DNA of 61,012 nt from Clostridia bacterium (GCA_017439545.1 JAFSIW010000072.1:1-61012), one strand, 5' to 3'; counted from the stretch's first letter, positions 1-8,508 are shown. Translations and numbers: made by a program. The notes: generated by a model not told the origin, from the letters alone.

Positions 1-353
1 ATAACCACCAAACCAAGCAGAACGTAGGAGGTGAAGTTCTTTTTCAGGTTGCCGAAGAATTTGGGACCTGCAATAAAGCCAACCGAAGTAACAAACAGCA
101 CCAAGCCAAGGTTTTCTACAATGGTCAAGGCTTGTTCGGCGTAGTTGACACCATCAACAATCAATTGACCTTCAAGAGGTTTGAAGAACAGCGCGCCGAA
201 CAGCAAAGCGATAACGAATACCCCTGCATCACCCAGCGAAACCCCTTTGATGGTGATACGACCCAGAGCATAGCCTACAAACAAAATAGCAAACAGGCAA
301 AACAGCAAGAAAGAAATGCCTGTTACGGGAATAACCCCTCCAAATAAATTCAT
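1..353 (-). CDS. AspT/YidE-type membrane transporter, N-terminal part
   Basis: This gene runs off the left edge, so only about 117 N-terminal residues are visible. Read on the minus strand from an ATG at 351-353, they form three very hydrophobic segments separated by short polar loops. The stretch LGLVLFVTSVGFIAGPKFF fits the start of the aspartate-alanine exchanger (AspT/YidE/YbjL) membrane domain, which typically reads LGLxLFVxxxGxxxGPxFF. A weak ribosome site (AAGAAAGG) precedes the ATG. It starts 17 bases after the stop of the fumarate reductase flavoprotein gene and is probably the last cistron of that operon. In that setting export or exchange of a dicarboxylate such as succinate is plausible, but substrate is inferred only from context. 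Confidence 0.7.
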   Translation of the reverse strand, partial: MNLFGGVIPVTGISFLLFCLFAILFVGYALGRITIKGVSLGDAGVFVIALLFGALFFKPLEGQLIVDGVNYAEQALTIVENLGLVLFVTSVGFIAGPKFFGNLKKNFTSYVLLGLVV

Positions 354-370
354 GGGAATGACCTTCTTTC

Positions 371-1969
371 TTATGCTTTACGAGCGTAGCTGGGCAACAG
401 TTTAGGCGAAACCATGTCGCTTGCGATACCGGCATCGGCGCATTCTTTGGCAAATTTTTCTACGTGATCCAAGGAAAGCGCACCAACGGTCACGTCCTTG
501 GACTTGTTGGCGGCATTGCGACCTGCGTTGCGACCGAATACGATGATATCAAGCAGAGAGTTACCCATCAAGCGGTTGCGGCCGTGGATGCCCCCAACCG
601 CTTCCCCTGCTACAAACAGGTTTTCCACGTTGGTGGTCATGCAATCGTCGGAAATATCCAAACCGCCGTTTTGATAGTGGAGGGTGGGATAAATGAGAAT
701 AGGCTCTTTACGGATGTCAATGCCGTATTTGCCGAACATACGCATCATAGCGGGGATGCGTTTTTCAATGGTGCCTTCCCCGTTTTTCAGTTCGATCATG
801 GGAGTATCCAGCCAGATGCCTTCCCCTTCGGGAGTTTTGATGCCCTTGCCTCTGGCAGAGCATTCACGGATGATGGATGCGGCGGACACGTCACGAGTTT
901 CCAGGGGATGCATAAAGGCTTCGCCGTCTACGTTGATGAGTTTCGCACCCAAGGAACGTACCTTTTCGGTAACCAACGCACCGAAGATCTGTTCGGGATA
1001 AGCCGCCCCGGTGGGGTGGTATTGCAAGGTATCGGCATACAGCAGTTTTGCCCCTGCACGGTAACCCAACACCAGACCGTCGGCGGTAGCGCCATAGTGG
1101 TTGGAGGTGGGGAAGCCTTGATAGTGCAAGCGACCTGCACCACCGGTGGCGATGATGACGGTTTTGGCTTTGGCAATCAAAATTTCTTTTGTTTCCATAT
1201 TCATCAGCACGGCGCCTGCGGCATTGCCCTTGTCGTCCAAAATCAGTTCAATGGCGGCGGTAAAGTCTACCACGGGAATCTGACGGTTAAGCACTTCGTC
1301 CCGCAAGGTACGCATAATTTCCGCACCCGAATAGTCCTTGGCGGCGTGCATCCGTTTGCGAGAAGTACCGCCACCGTGGGTGGTAACCATGGTACCATCT
1401 TCGGTTTTGTCAAATTCCACACCCAGCTCATTGAGCCACAAAATGGCTTCGGGGGCTTCGTTGACCAATTTATATAAGAGTTCTTTTTTGGCGGCAAAGT
1501 GTCCGCCGCCGAAAGCGTCCAAAAAGTGTTGGGCAGGAGAGTCGTTGGGCTTGTCGGCGGCTTGAATGCCACCTTCCGCCATCATGGTGTTGGCGTCGCC
1601 CATCCGCAGTTTGGTGACTACCATTACGCTTGCGCCTGCATTGTCGGCTTCGATTGCGGCAGATGCCCCTGCACCGCCACCGCCGATCACCAGCACGTCG
1701 GTTTCATAGTCCACTTTAGAAAGGTCAACCTTCAACTCTTTTACACGGCTGTTTGCTTGCAGCAAGGCTGCCAATTGGGTGGGCACTTTTTCCCCTTTGT
1801 TGGGACCCACTTGCAGCACGGCAAATTCGTCTTGCTTATAGTCGGGATGATAGGTAGCAAGGAGTTGTTCCTTTTCCTCGGCGGTCATACGACGGGGCTC
1901 CAGCACCGCGTTGGCGGCTCTGGCGGCTTCTACCTTTTTCATGGATTCCAGCATTTCTTTGGTATACAT
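371..1969 (-). CDS. frdA: Soluble fumarate reductase / succinate dehydrogenase flavoprotein subunit
   Basis: A 532-residue FAD-dependent fumarate reductase flavoprotein. The dinucleotide-binding motif VLVIGGGGAGASAA starts near residue 92, and the C-terminal FAD motif GEAVGGIHGRNRLMGNSLLD and HPTG are present. The start at 1969 is chosen because AAGGAGG lies seven bases upstream; an upstream in-frame start would overlap frdB. Two oddities: about 85 extra residues precede the FAD fold, and the protein stops soon after the capping domain, without the long C-terminal helical domain of E. coli FrdA. The histidine that binds FAD covalently in membrane enzymes (motif SHT) is replaced by Asn127 (ANT), so the FAD should be non-covalent. 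No membrane-anchor gene is nearby. It follows frdB by 13 bases. L-aspartate oxidase is a related alternative but is unlikely beside an FeS subunit. Confidence 0.88.
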   Translation of the reverse strand: MYTKEMLESMKKVEAARAANAVLEPRRMTAEEKEQLLATYHPDYKQDEFAVLQVGPNKGEKVPTQLAALLQANSRVKELKVDLSKVDYETDVLVIGGGGAGASAAIEADNAGASVMVVTKLRMGDANTMMAEGGIQAADKPNDSPAQHFLDAFGGGHFAAKKELLYKLVNEAPEAILWLNELGVEFDKTEDGTMVTTHGGGTSRKRMHAAKDYSGAEIMRTLRDEVLNRQIPVVDFTAAIELILDDKGNAAGAVLMNMETKEILIAKAKTVIIATGGAGRLHYQGFPTSNHYGATADGLVLGYRAGAKLLYADTLQYHPTGAAYPEQIFGALVTEKVRSLGAKLINVDGEAFMHPLETRDVSAASIIRECSARGKGIKTPEGEGIWLDTPMIELKNGEGTIEKRIPAMMRMFGKYGIDIRKEPILIYPTLHYQNGGLDISDDCMTTNVENLFVAGEAVGGIHGRNRLMGNSLLDIIVFGRNAGRNAANKSKDVTVGALSLDHVEKFAKECADAGIASDMVSPKLLPSYARKA

Positions 1970-1982
1970 TGAAAACTCCTCC

Positions 1983-2657
1983 TTACTTCTCGATTTCGCG
2001 GGTGTTGTACAGTTCTTTGATTTCATCGATGGGCTTATTCATCAAACCTTCAATGAGTTCTTTAAAGTCACCGTTGTTGATTTCTTTGACTCGGTCTTCC
2101 AAATGAGCGGTCTTGGGAGCCAGATATTTGCCGTTGATGCGGCGGGCAAGCATAGCCACTTGAGGATGAGAGATGCCCGCAGGGCAACGGGAGGAGCAGA
2201 CACCGCACATCACGCAGTCGAAGGATTCTTCGGCGCATTTTTCAAAGTCGCCCCGTTGGGCGTAAGCGATGTATTGCATGACGTTCAGTTCTTGGGTGCA
2301 AGCCTTGGTGCAGGCGTTGCAACCGATACAACTGTAAATTTCGGGGTACAGTTGCATCATCACCGATTCGGTGACAGGTACGGTGTTGATATCGTACACT
2401 TGTTTGACCAAGGGGAAGAAAGGCAAGGTTGCCACGTACATATCGTTTTCTACCTTGGTTTGGCAAGCCAAGCAAGCGTTGAGTTGTTGTTGACCTTTAA
2501 TGCGATAAATGGTAGCACAAGCGCCGCAAAAACCGTTACGGCAACCGCAACCACGCACCAGTTCATAACCGGCATATTCCATTGCTTTCATAATGGTAAG
2601 ATTGGAGGGCACTTCATATTTTTTGCCCATCAGATATACATTGACCATTTCAGACAT
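1983..2657 (-). CDS. frdB: Fumarate reductase iron-sulfur subunit
   Basis: A 224-residue iron-sulfur protein that passes electrons to FrdA. The N-terminal half is a plant-type 2Fe-2S domain (CxxxxCxxC at Cys39, Cys44 and Cys47, fourth ligand probably Cys62). The C-terminal half has two four-cysteine motifs, CIGCNACTKAC and CVMCGVCSSRCPAG. E. coli FrdB carries a 3Fe-4S cluster at the second site. ATG at 2657 is preferred over TTG at 2663 because GGAGG is nine bases upstream of the ATG and too close to the TTG. It lacks the C-terminal CCG (HdrB-like) domain that is fused to the equivalent subunit of methanogen thiol:fumarate reductase; here an HdrB-like protein is a separate gene 6 kb upstream in the same unit. 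There is no quinone-site membrane subunit. Confidence 0.88.
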   Translation of the reverse strand: MSEMVNVYLMGKKYEVPSNLTIMKAMEYAGYELVRGCGCRNGFCGACATIYRIKGQQQLNACLACQTKVENDMYVATLPFFPLVKQVYDINTVPVTESVMMQLYPEIYSCIGCNACTKACTQELNVMQYIAYAQRGDFEKCAEESFDCVMCGVCSSRCPAGISHPQVAMLARRINGKYLAPKTAHLEDRVKEINNGDFKELIEGLMNKPIDEIKELYNTREIEK

Positions 2658-2705
2658 AATCAAATTCCTCCTATATGATAATCGTACGCTTCGTTTTTGA
2701 AAATA

Positions 2706-2865
2706 GGATGAGCAAAGTCATAAACGTCATAGGTCAAAGGGAATGATTTTTATGACATTTTCGGTGGCTGAGGATGAACAAAGGCTTTGTGCCTTTGGAA
2801 GACGAAACACCGAAAAGGGCGGAAAAGCAACCCTTTGAGCAGGACGGAGATGGCTTTGGTTATCC
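2706..2865 (-). other. Nested imperfect inverted repeat between flxA and frdB
   Basis: The 208-base gap between flxA and frdB contains four nested complementary segments: GGAT/ATCC with CAAAG/CTTTG (2706-2717 with 2854-2865), TCAAAGGG/CCCTTTGA (2734-2741 with 2831-2838), TTTTCGGTG/CACCGAAAA (2758-2766 with 2808-2816) and AAAGGC/GCCTTT (2780-2785 with 2791-2796). Together they make one long interrupted hairpin ending at the flxA stop codon. No open frame or U-run was found, so a simple terminator is unlikely. It may set the ratio of Flx-Hdr to Frd message by processing or stabilisation; a small palindromic mobile element is an alternative. Confidence 0.6.
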
Positions 2866-3696
2866 TTAATACTCGTTAGGCATCTCATCTAATTGGTCGC
2901 ATCTAAACACCGGACCGTCTTTACAGACGTATTTCGCACCGATGTTGCAACGACCGCATTTGCCCACGCCGCATTTCATTTTCAATTCCATGGTGGTGTA
3001 GACTTGGGTCTTATCAAAGCCCAGTTCAATCAGACCCGCCAAGGTGAATTTGATCATAATGGGAGGTCCGCAAATGATAACGGTTTTGTTGGTATCAAAG
3101 CCCAACTCTTTTACGTAGTTGGGAACGAAGCCTACGTGACCGTCCCATCCTTCTTGCTCACGGTCGATGGTCAGGTACACGTTGATGCCTTCTTCTTTGC
3201 ACCATTCGTCGATGATCTCTTTGTAGTCCACCAGATCGTCCATACTACGGGAGCCGTATACGATATCCACCGTGCCGTAGTCGGCGCGGTTATCCCGCAC
3301 GTAGTTGATGACCGACCGCAAGGGAGCCAGACCGATACCACCTGCCACAAACACCAGATCTTTGCCTTTGAATTCGGTGTCCACGGGGAATCCGTTGCCG
3401 TAAGGTCCGCGGATGGTGATTTGTTGACCCACTTCCATTTGATGAAGCCAGTTTGTGAGGCAACCGCATTTTTTGATGGAAAATTCCATAAATTCGGTGT
3501 TGGTGGGAGAGGAGGTGATGGAGAACATGGCCTCCCCTACGCCGGGGATAGACAGCATAGCGCATTGACCGGGCATATGGTCAAATACCTTGCCCCCGTC
3601 CAAAGCGTTGACTCGGAAGGTCTTTACGTCGGGGGTGTCGATGCGCACGTCGGTTACCACACCGAGTTTCGGAATCAAGGTTTCTTGTACGTTCAT
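2866..3696 (-). CDS. flxA: FlxA-type NAD(P)H:acceptor oxidoreductase (FAD, 2Fe-2S)
   Basis: A 276-residue flavoprotein of the ferredoxin-NADP reductase fold, related to AsrB, PyrK and the Flx flavin oxidoreductases. It is the likely NADH entry point of the Flx-Hdr complex. The FAD half is N-terminal, with GPYGNGFP closing it. The NAD half starts with LVFVAGGIGLAPLRSV near residue 165 and contains IICGPPIM. A C-terminal cysteine cluster (CGVGKCGRC followed by a distal Cys) fits the PyrK/AsrB 2Fe-2S site. It overlaps the previous gene by four bases (ATGA). This gene order, AsrB-like, AsrA-like, dicluster protein, MvhD-like and HdrABC, matches the FlxABCD-HdrABC loci described in sulfate reducers and clostridia. 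Confidence 0.85.
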   Translation of the reverse strand: MNVQETLIPKLGVVTDVRIDTPDVKTFRVNALDGGKVFDHMPGQCAMLSIPGVGEAMFSITSSPTNTEFMEFSIKKCGCLTNWLHQMEVGQQITIRGPYGNGFPVDTEFKGKDLVFVAGGIGLAPLRSVINYVRDNRADYGTVDIVYGSRSMDDLVDYKEIIDEWCKEEGINVYLTIDREQEGWDGHVGFVPNYVKELGFDTNKTVIICGPPIMIKFTLAGLIELGFDKTQVYTTMELKMKCGVGKCGRCNIGAKYVCKDGPVFRCDQLDEMPNEY

Positions 3697-4715
3697 TCGT
3701 TGGCACCTCCCAATGCTTTAATCACTTTTACAATATTCATAGAGATGGGGCATTTGGCAAGGCATCTGCCGCAACCCACGCAAGAGAAGTCGCCGTTGTT
3801 GTTGGCGGGGAAATACACCAGCTTGTGCATAAACCGTTGACGGAACCGTTCCACTTGAGAAAGACGGGGGTTACCGTGGGCACAACGGGTGAATTCGGAG
3901 TACATACAAGAGTCCCAGCAACGGAAGCGTTGAATGCCGTGTCCCGTATCAAAGTCCTTAATATCGTAACATTGACAAGTGGGGCACACAAAGGTACAAG
4001 TGCCGCAACCAAGGCAGGCTTCAGACAGTTTTTTCCATTGCTCACTGCCGAACAGATTCAGCAGATTGTCTTCGGTAAAGGCGGACAGATCCAGATTTTG
4101 GATAGGCAGTTTTGCCATGATTGCCTTTACGGTTTCTTTTACGCCGTCGGCGGCGGAGTCGTCCGCTTCTGCCAGTACGTCGGCCGCGCTTTGGAGCAAG
4201 GCTTCCCCTGCTTCGGTGTTGGCTTGCAGATACAGGGTGTCTGCATCCTGCCAGCAAGCCACGTCACCGCCGGGGGCGGTGGGGTCAATGCCGAAGTTTG
4301 TGCAGAAGCAGGTTTCGGCAGGCTTGTTGCAGCACACGGTAACGATCACGCCGTGTTCACGGCGGTTCTTATAATAGGTATCTACGGGATCGCACAGAAA
4401 GACCTTATCCAGCAGTTCAAAACTGCGAGCATCACAAGCCCGCACCCCGAACACCACGAAATCTTCGTCGGGACGGATGGGTTCGATGATCTCAATGGTC
4501 TTGCCTTCCACCTTAAAGTCCATCATATTTTCGGTTTGGGGGAAGAAAAAGTCCTTGGCCGAGCGGTTGGTGTTTAACGCGCCGCTCCACAGCACACCGT
4601 CTTCATACTTTTTAAAGTCAGCACCTGCGGGGGTATCCACCGGCAGGTACAAAGTACGGGTGGCGGACAAAGCCTTAAACAAAGACTGAATGGAATCGAG
4701 TTTGATTTGCTTCAT
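3693..4715 (-). CDS. flxB: FlxB-type AsrA-like iron-sulfur subunit
   Basis: A 340-residue protein like anaerobic sulfite reductase subunit A and the FlxB subunit, which carries electrons between FlxA and the Hdr part. The first 220 residues form the AsrA-type domain of undefined fold, with scattered cysteines (VCCNKP, CFCTNFG). The C-terminal third has two ferredoxin motifs, CLGCGTCTFVCPTCQC and CVGCGRCLAKCPISM, each able to bind a 4Fe-4S cluster. The start codon lies just after the flxC stop, and the end overlaps flxA by four bases, indicating tight translational coupling. Sulfite reduction itself is unlikely because no AsrC/sirohaem subunit is present. Confidence 0.82.
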   Translation of the reverse strand: MKQIKLDSIQSLFKALSATRTLYLPVDTPAGADFKKYEDGVLWSGALNTNRSAKDFFFPQTENMMDFKVEGKTIEIIEPIRPDEDFVVFGVRACDARSFELLDKVFLCDPVDTYYKNRREHGVIVTVCCNKPAETCFCTNFGIDPTAPGGDVACWQDADTLYLQANTEAGEALLQSAADVLAEADDSAADGVKETVKAIMAKLPIQNLDLSAFTEDNLLNLFGSEQWKKLSEACLGCGTCTFVCPTCQCYDIKDFDTGHGIQRFRCWDSCMYSEFTRCAHGNPRLSQVERFRQRFMHKLVYFPANNNGDFSCVGCGRCLAKCPISMNIVKVIKALGGANE

Positions 4716-4716
4716 C

Positions 4717-5685
4717 TTATTCCACCCCTCTTTCGTGAACGATAGACGGCTCGCAATCGTCGTAAGTAAAGTTGGTCAGAGGACCTTTGGAGTCGGTATC
4801 TTCCCCTGCTTGATATTCCCCATACAACTCGTTAATGTCTTTAATAAACTTGCGGTTGAGAAGGTGCAACGGAATGCCTTGGGGGCAAACACGGGAGCAC
4901 TCACCACAGTCGGTGCATCGGCCTGCCACGTGGAAGGCACGAATCACATGGAACATTTTTTCTTCAAAACTGTCTGCGGCGGCGGTGTTGGCAATACCGG
5001 AATTCACATTGTCAAACACGCATTTTTCACAGGTGCAGGCAGGGCACACGTTGCGGCAGGCGTTGCAACGGATGCAACGGGACAGCTCATTCTGCCAGAA
5101 GGCAAACCGTTCATCGGCGGTCATATTTTCCAATTTTTCCACCATATCAAAGCGGTTGGAGTTGATCACTTCGCCGTCTTCGCCCAAAATTTCGTCATAG
5201 GTCATCAGCTTGCGGCTTTTGCAAACCACGCAACGTTCGGCAAGCACGTCAGTCTTGGCAACGGTTTGGTTACCGTACAGGGTTTCCACCACAAAGTTGT
5301 CACCCTCGGCTTTGATTCCCAAAATGCCGTCAATGCCCAATGCCTTGATTTTTTCCACGTCAGCCTTGCCCTCGCAACCGATGCCCACCACGTACACCTT
5401 GTCACGGTTGACACGGTGTTCTTTGGTGAGTTGGTTTAAGCTGTAAGTATCGCAAGGCTTTAAGAAGGCGAGGATCTTGCCTTCCTGTTTGGTTTCTTTT
5501 ACCAGATATTTGGACAGATTGGCGGCGGTAAAATCGTCATACACAAACTGTTCCAGTTGGTCGGCAGAGTCGAACACAGCGGGAGTATGGTCATAAGCGA
5601 ACTCCCCTTTTTGCCAACCCAGCACACGGTTTACGGTGCCGTCGGCAAGCAGTTCTTTGGCTCTTCTCATCATTGCTTCTTGCAT
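4717..5685 (-). CDS. flxC: FlxC-type 4Fe-4S dicluster electron-transfer protein
   Basis: A 322-residue cytoplasmic iron-sulfur protein with an N-terminal domain resembling FrhB-like or hydrogenase-associated proteins (AFLKPCDTYSLNQL, VVGIGCEGK, CVVCKSRKL). Its C-terminal dicluster ferredoxin region contains CIRCNACRNVCPACTC and CTDCGECSRVCPQGIP. I chose the start at 5685 because GGAGG is seven bases upstream; the longer frame adds 34 residues that overlap flxD almost completely and do not look conserved. It overlaps flxD by 16 bases and ends one base before the flxB start. Assignment of the C letter follows gene order; the exact correspondence to the published FlxC should be confirmed by alignment. 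Confidence 0.78.
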   Translation of the reverse strand: MQEAMMRRAKELLADGTVNRVLGWQKGEFAYDHTPAVFDSADQLEQFVYDDFTAANLSKYLVKETKQEGKILAFLKPCDTYSLNQLTKEHRVNRDKVYVVGIGCEGKADVEKIKALGIDGILGIKAEGDNFVVETLYGNQTVAKTDVLAERCVVCKSRKLMTYDEILGEDGEVINSNRFDMVEKLENMTADERFAFWQNELSRCIRCNACRNVCPACTCEKCVFDNVNSGIANTAAADSFEEKMFHVIRAFHVAGRCTDCGECSRVCPQGIPLHLLNRKFIKDINELYGEYQAGEDTDSKGPLTNFTYDDCEPSIVHERGVE

Positions 5686-6113
5686 CGTAAATCCTCCAAT
5701 CGTTTGTTTTCGCCCAGTTTGGTTACTGCTTCCACAAATTCGTTCATGGTTTTGGCAAACTTGGCGCCTTCCGCGGCAGACACCCATTCCAGACGGGTGC
5801 GATCCCGCTCAATGCCTAAGAAGTCCAGCATACTGAACAGCAAGGTCATACGGCGACGGGCGTAATAGTTGCCGGTGGTATAGTGGCAGTCGCCGGGGTG
5901 GCAACCGCAGATGATCACACCGTCAGCCCCCCGTTGGAATGCCCGCAACACGAACATGGGGTTTACACGGCAAGAGCAGGGCACGCGGATGATCTTTACG
6001 TTGGCGGGGTAGTTCAGTCGGTTGGTACCCGACAGGTCAGCCCCTGCATAAGAACACCAGTTGCAGCAAAAGGCAACAATGGTGGGTTTGAATTCTTTTT
6101 TCTCTACTTGCAT
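5670..6113 (-). CDS. flxD: FlxD / MvhD-family 2Fe-2S electron adaptor
   Basis: A 147-residue MvhD-type protein. In methanogen and Flx complexes this subunit docks on HdrA and relays electrons from the hydrogenase or flavin oxidoreductase module. The typical motifs are all present: AFCCNWCSYAGAD near the N-terminus, VPCSCRVNP, and GCHPGDCHY followed by ARRR. The length is normal for the family. It overlaps the hdrA end by ten bases and the flxC start by 16 bases. Its position between hdrA and flxC is a strong sign that the Flx and Hdr modules form one complex. Confidence 0.92.
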   Translation of the reverse strand: MQVEKKEFKPTIVAFCCNWCSYAGADLSGTNRLNYPANVKIIRVPCSCRVNPMFVLRAFQRGADGVIICGCHPGDCHYTTGNYYARRRMTLLFSMLDFLGIERDRTRLEWVSAAEGAKFAKTMNEFVEAVTKLGENKRLEDLRCKKQ

Positions 6114-8107
6114 ATTGCGTCAACCTCCGCCATAATCTGGCTGTTGGAAAATCCGTTCAAGTCCATCGCACCCGAGGGGCAAGCCACGGTACAAGCGCCG
6201 CAACCTTGGCACACCGCAGGGTTGACACTCGCCACACGGCGAATGGCGGTGGTACGGTCGGGCATACGGAATTCTTTGTCTTGATAGGTGATAGCGCCGT
6301 AGGGACAAACCTTTTCGCAAGCCGAACATCCGTTACACATCAGTTCATCCGAATGGGCAACGCAGGGGTTGCAGGTAAGGCTGTCTTTTACCAGCAAACC
6401 GATGACCTTTGCGGCGGCACCCGATGCTTGGGATACGGTTTCGGGAATGTCCTTAGGTCCTTGACAGCAACCCGACAGGAACACGCCTGCGGTGGGGCTT
6501 TCTACGGGACGGAGCTTGGGATGGGCTTCGGTGAAGAAGTCGTTGGTATCCATACTGGCGGTGAGCATGGTAGCCAAAGGACGGGCGGATTGATCCGGCT
6601 CGATGGCGGCGGCCAGCACCACCATATCGGCTTTGATCTTCAGTTGTTCCCCTTCGATCAGGTCAGAGGCTTGCACCAGCAAACTGCCGTCGGCTTGGGG
6701 AGCAACCTTGCCCACCATACCCTTGATGTATTTCACGCCGTATTCTTCTACGGCACGGCGATAGAATTCGTCAAAGTTTTTCCCCGGTGTACGCACGTCA
6801 ATGTAGAACACGTACACTTCGGTGTCGGGATATTTTTCACGGCACAGCATGGCGTGCTTGGCGGTATACATACAGCAGATCTTGGAGCAATAAGATTTGC
6901 CTTTTTCTGCCCCGTCGCAACGAGAGCCGACACATTGCACAAACACCAGCGTGTGGGGATGCTTGCCGTCGGAGGGACGAAGCAGAGTGCCTGCGGTAGG
7001 ACCTGCGGCGTTGGTCAACCGTTCAAATTCCAAGGAGGTGACCACGTCGGGAGATTGGTTATAGGCAAATTCGTCAAACTGATCCAGATTGATGGGATTG
7101 TAACCGGTGGCTACCACGATAGCGCCGTATTTTTCTTCAATAAAGGAATCCTGTTGGGTGTAGTCGATGGCGCCCGCTTCGCAAACGGTGGCGCACAATC
7201 CGCATTTGCCGGTTTTCATTTTCAAGCAGGCGGTGGGATCAATGGTGGCCACCTTGGGCACTGCCTGAGCAAAGGGAATGTAAATGGCAGAGCGTTTATC
7301 CATACCCAAGTTGAATTCGTTGGGCACTTTTTTCATGGGGCATTTTTCTACGCACAGACCGCAACCGGTACATTTTACGGGGTCAACCATACGGGCTTTT
7401 TGCTTGATCTTCACCGAGAAGTTGCCCACGAAGCCTTTGACCTCGGCAACCTCGCTGTAAGCGTAGATGTTGATTTTATCGTGTTGGGCGGCATCCACCA
7501 TTTTGGGGGTGAGAATACAAGCGGCACAGTCCAGCGTGGGGAAGGTTTTGTCGATTTGCGCCATTTTACCGCCGATGGTGGGCTTGGTTTCCACAATATC
7601 CACGGGGAAGCCTGCGTCGGCAATATCCAAAGCGGTTTGAATGCCTGCGATACCGCCGCCGATGACCAGTGCTCGTTTCACAACGGGGCTTTCGCCAGCA
7701 ACCAGCGGAGCATTGAGATGCACCTTGGCGATGGCGGCACGGCCTAAGATAATGGCCTTTTCGGTACCTACTTCCATATCCTTATGGATCCAAGAGCATT
7801 GTTCACGAATATTGGCAATTTCAACCATATAGGGGTTGAGGCCTGCGGCCGCCGCCGTTTTACGGAAGGTAGCCTCGTGCATACGGGGAGAGCAAGAGCA
7901 CACCACGATGCCGGTGAGCTTATGGTCACGAATAGCATCTTTGATCAGGGTCTGCCCTGCCTCGGAGCACATATATTGATATTGGGTGGCAATGACGACG
8001 CCGGGTTCGGATTTTAAGGCTTCGGCAACCTTATGTACGTCTACCGTGCCGGCGATGTTAGAACCACACCAACATACGAATACACCGATTCTTTGCAATT
8101 TGTTCAC
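6104..8107 (-). CDS. hdrA: HdrA, FAD-containing electron-bifurcating subunit
   Basis: A 667-residue HdrA. In known complexes its FAD splits an electron pair between a high-potential acceptor (through HdrB) and ferredoxin. The order is an N-terminal domain (residues 1-140, with VFVCWCGSNIAG and CSCSPRMHE), a thioredoxin-reductase-like FAD domain opening with ALVIGGGIAGIQTALD near 145, the HdrA-specific LDCAACILTPKM segment using Cys and not selenocysteine, an inserted ferredoxin (CTGCGLCVEKCPMK), and two C-terminal clusters (CNGCSACEKVCPYG and CQGCGACTVACPSG). The GTG at 8107 sits almost on top of its AGGA, so TTG at 8098 (LQRIGVF, closer to the usual HdrA start) is an alternative. It lies eight bases after hdrC. 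Confidence 0.93.
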   Translation of the reverse strand: MNKLQRIGVFVCWCGSNIAGTVDVHKVAEALKSEPGVVIATQYQYMCSEAGQTLIKDAIRDHKLTGIVVCSCSPRMHEATFRKTAAAAGLNPYMVEIANIREQCSWIHKDMEVGTEKAIILGRAAIAKVHLNAPLVAGESPVVKRALVIGGGIAGIQTALDIADAGFPVDIVETKPTIGGKMAQIDKTFPTLDCAACILTPKMVDAAQHDKINIYAYSEVAEVKGFVGNFSVKIKQKARMVDPVKCTGCGLCVEKCPMKKVPNEFNLGMDKRSAIYIPFAQAVPKVATIDPTACLKMKTGKCGLCATVCEAGAIDYTQQDSFIEEKYGAIVVATGYNPINLDQFDEFAYNQSPDVVTSLEFERLTNAAGPTAGTLLRPSDGKHPHTLVFVQCVGSRCDGAEKGKSYCSKICCMYTAKHAMLCREKYPDTEVYVFYIDVRTPGKNFDEFYRRAVEEYGVKYIKGMVGKVAPQADGSLLVQASDLIEGEQLKIKADMVVLAAAIEPDQSARPLATMLTASMDTNDFFTEAHPKLRPVESPTAGVFLSGCCQGPKDIPETVSQASGAAAKVIGLLVKDSLTCNPCVAHSDELMCNGCSACEKVCPYGAITYQDKEFRMPDRTTAIRRVASVNPAVCQGCGACTVACPSGAMDLNGFSNSQIMAEVDAICK

Positions 8108-8115
8108 ATCCTATC

Positions 8116-8508
8116 TTACTTACTGTACTTACGGAAAGCACTGACAATGGCTTGCCCCGGAAGCTTGTCGTTCAGCTTGGCGGGAACGTCTTCGGCCTTC
8201 AAATGATTTTTGCCTTGCTGACGGATCAGCGCCAGACGGGCGGCTTCAATAAAGGAAGCAGGCTCTACCCCGCGGGGGCAACGTTCTACACAGGCAAAGC
8301 AGGAAAGGCACATCCAGATAGATTTAGAGTTCATCAACTCTTCAATTTTGCCTGCTTCTACCATAGATACGAATTGATGAGGATGATATTCCATTTCATC
8401 ATAAGCGGGGCAGGTGGCGGAGCATTTGCCGCATTTCATACATTTGCGAGGATTGACCCCTGCGGTCTCAATCACGATCTCACGCAAGGTTTCTTTGTTG
8501 TGACTCAT
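8116..8508 (-). CDS. hdrC: HdrC, 4Fe-4S electron-transfer subunit
   Basis: A 130-residue HdrC, which wires HdrA to HdrB. Two ferredoxin motifs are complete: CMKCGKCSATCPAY near residue 23 and CLSCFACVERCPRG near residue 67. Its length is at the short end of the family. Its ATGA start overlaps the hdrB stop, and hdrA follows after eight bases, so the three hdr genes are translationally coupled in the order B, C, A. Confidence 0.92.
   Translation of the reverse strand: MSHNKETLREIVIETAGVNPRKCMKCGKCSATCPAYDEMEYHPHQFVSMVEAGKIEELMNSKSIWMCLSCFACVERCPRGVEPASFIEAARLALIRQQGKNHLKAEDVPAKLNDKLPGQAIVSAFRKYSK

Noticed and set aside
1970-2026. Longer start for the fumarate reductase flavoprotein
   Set aside because: It would overlap frdB by over 40 bases, and a strong AAGGAGG sits before the internal ATG at 1969.
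3693-4715. Anaerobic sulfite reductase operon (asrAB)
   Set aside because: The AsrA- and AsrB-like genes lack a sirohaem AsrC partner and are embedded with MvhD- and Hdr-type genes, which fits Flx.
6104-8107. Selenocysteine in HdrA
   Set aside because: The corresponding position is Cys (LDCAAC), and no in-frame TGA interrupts the gene.
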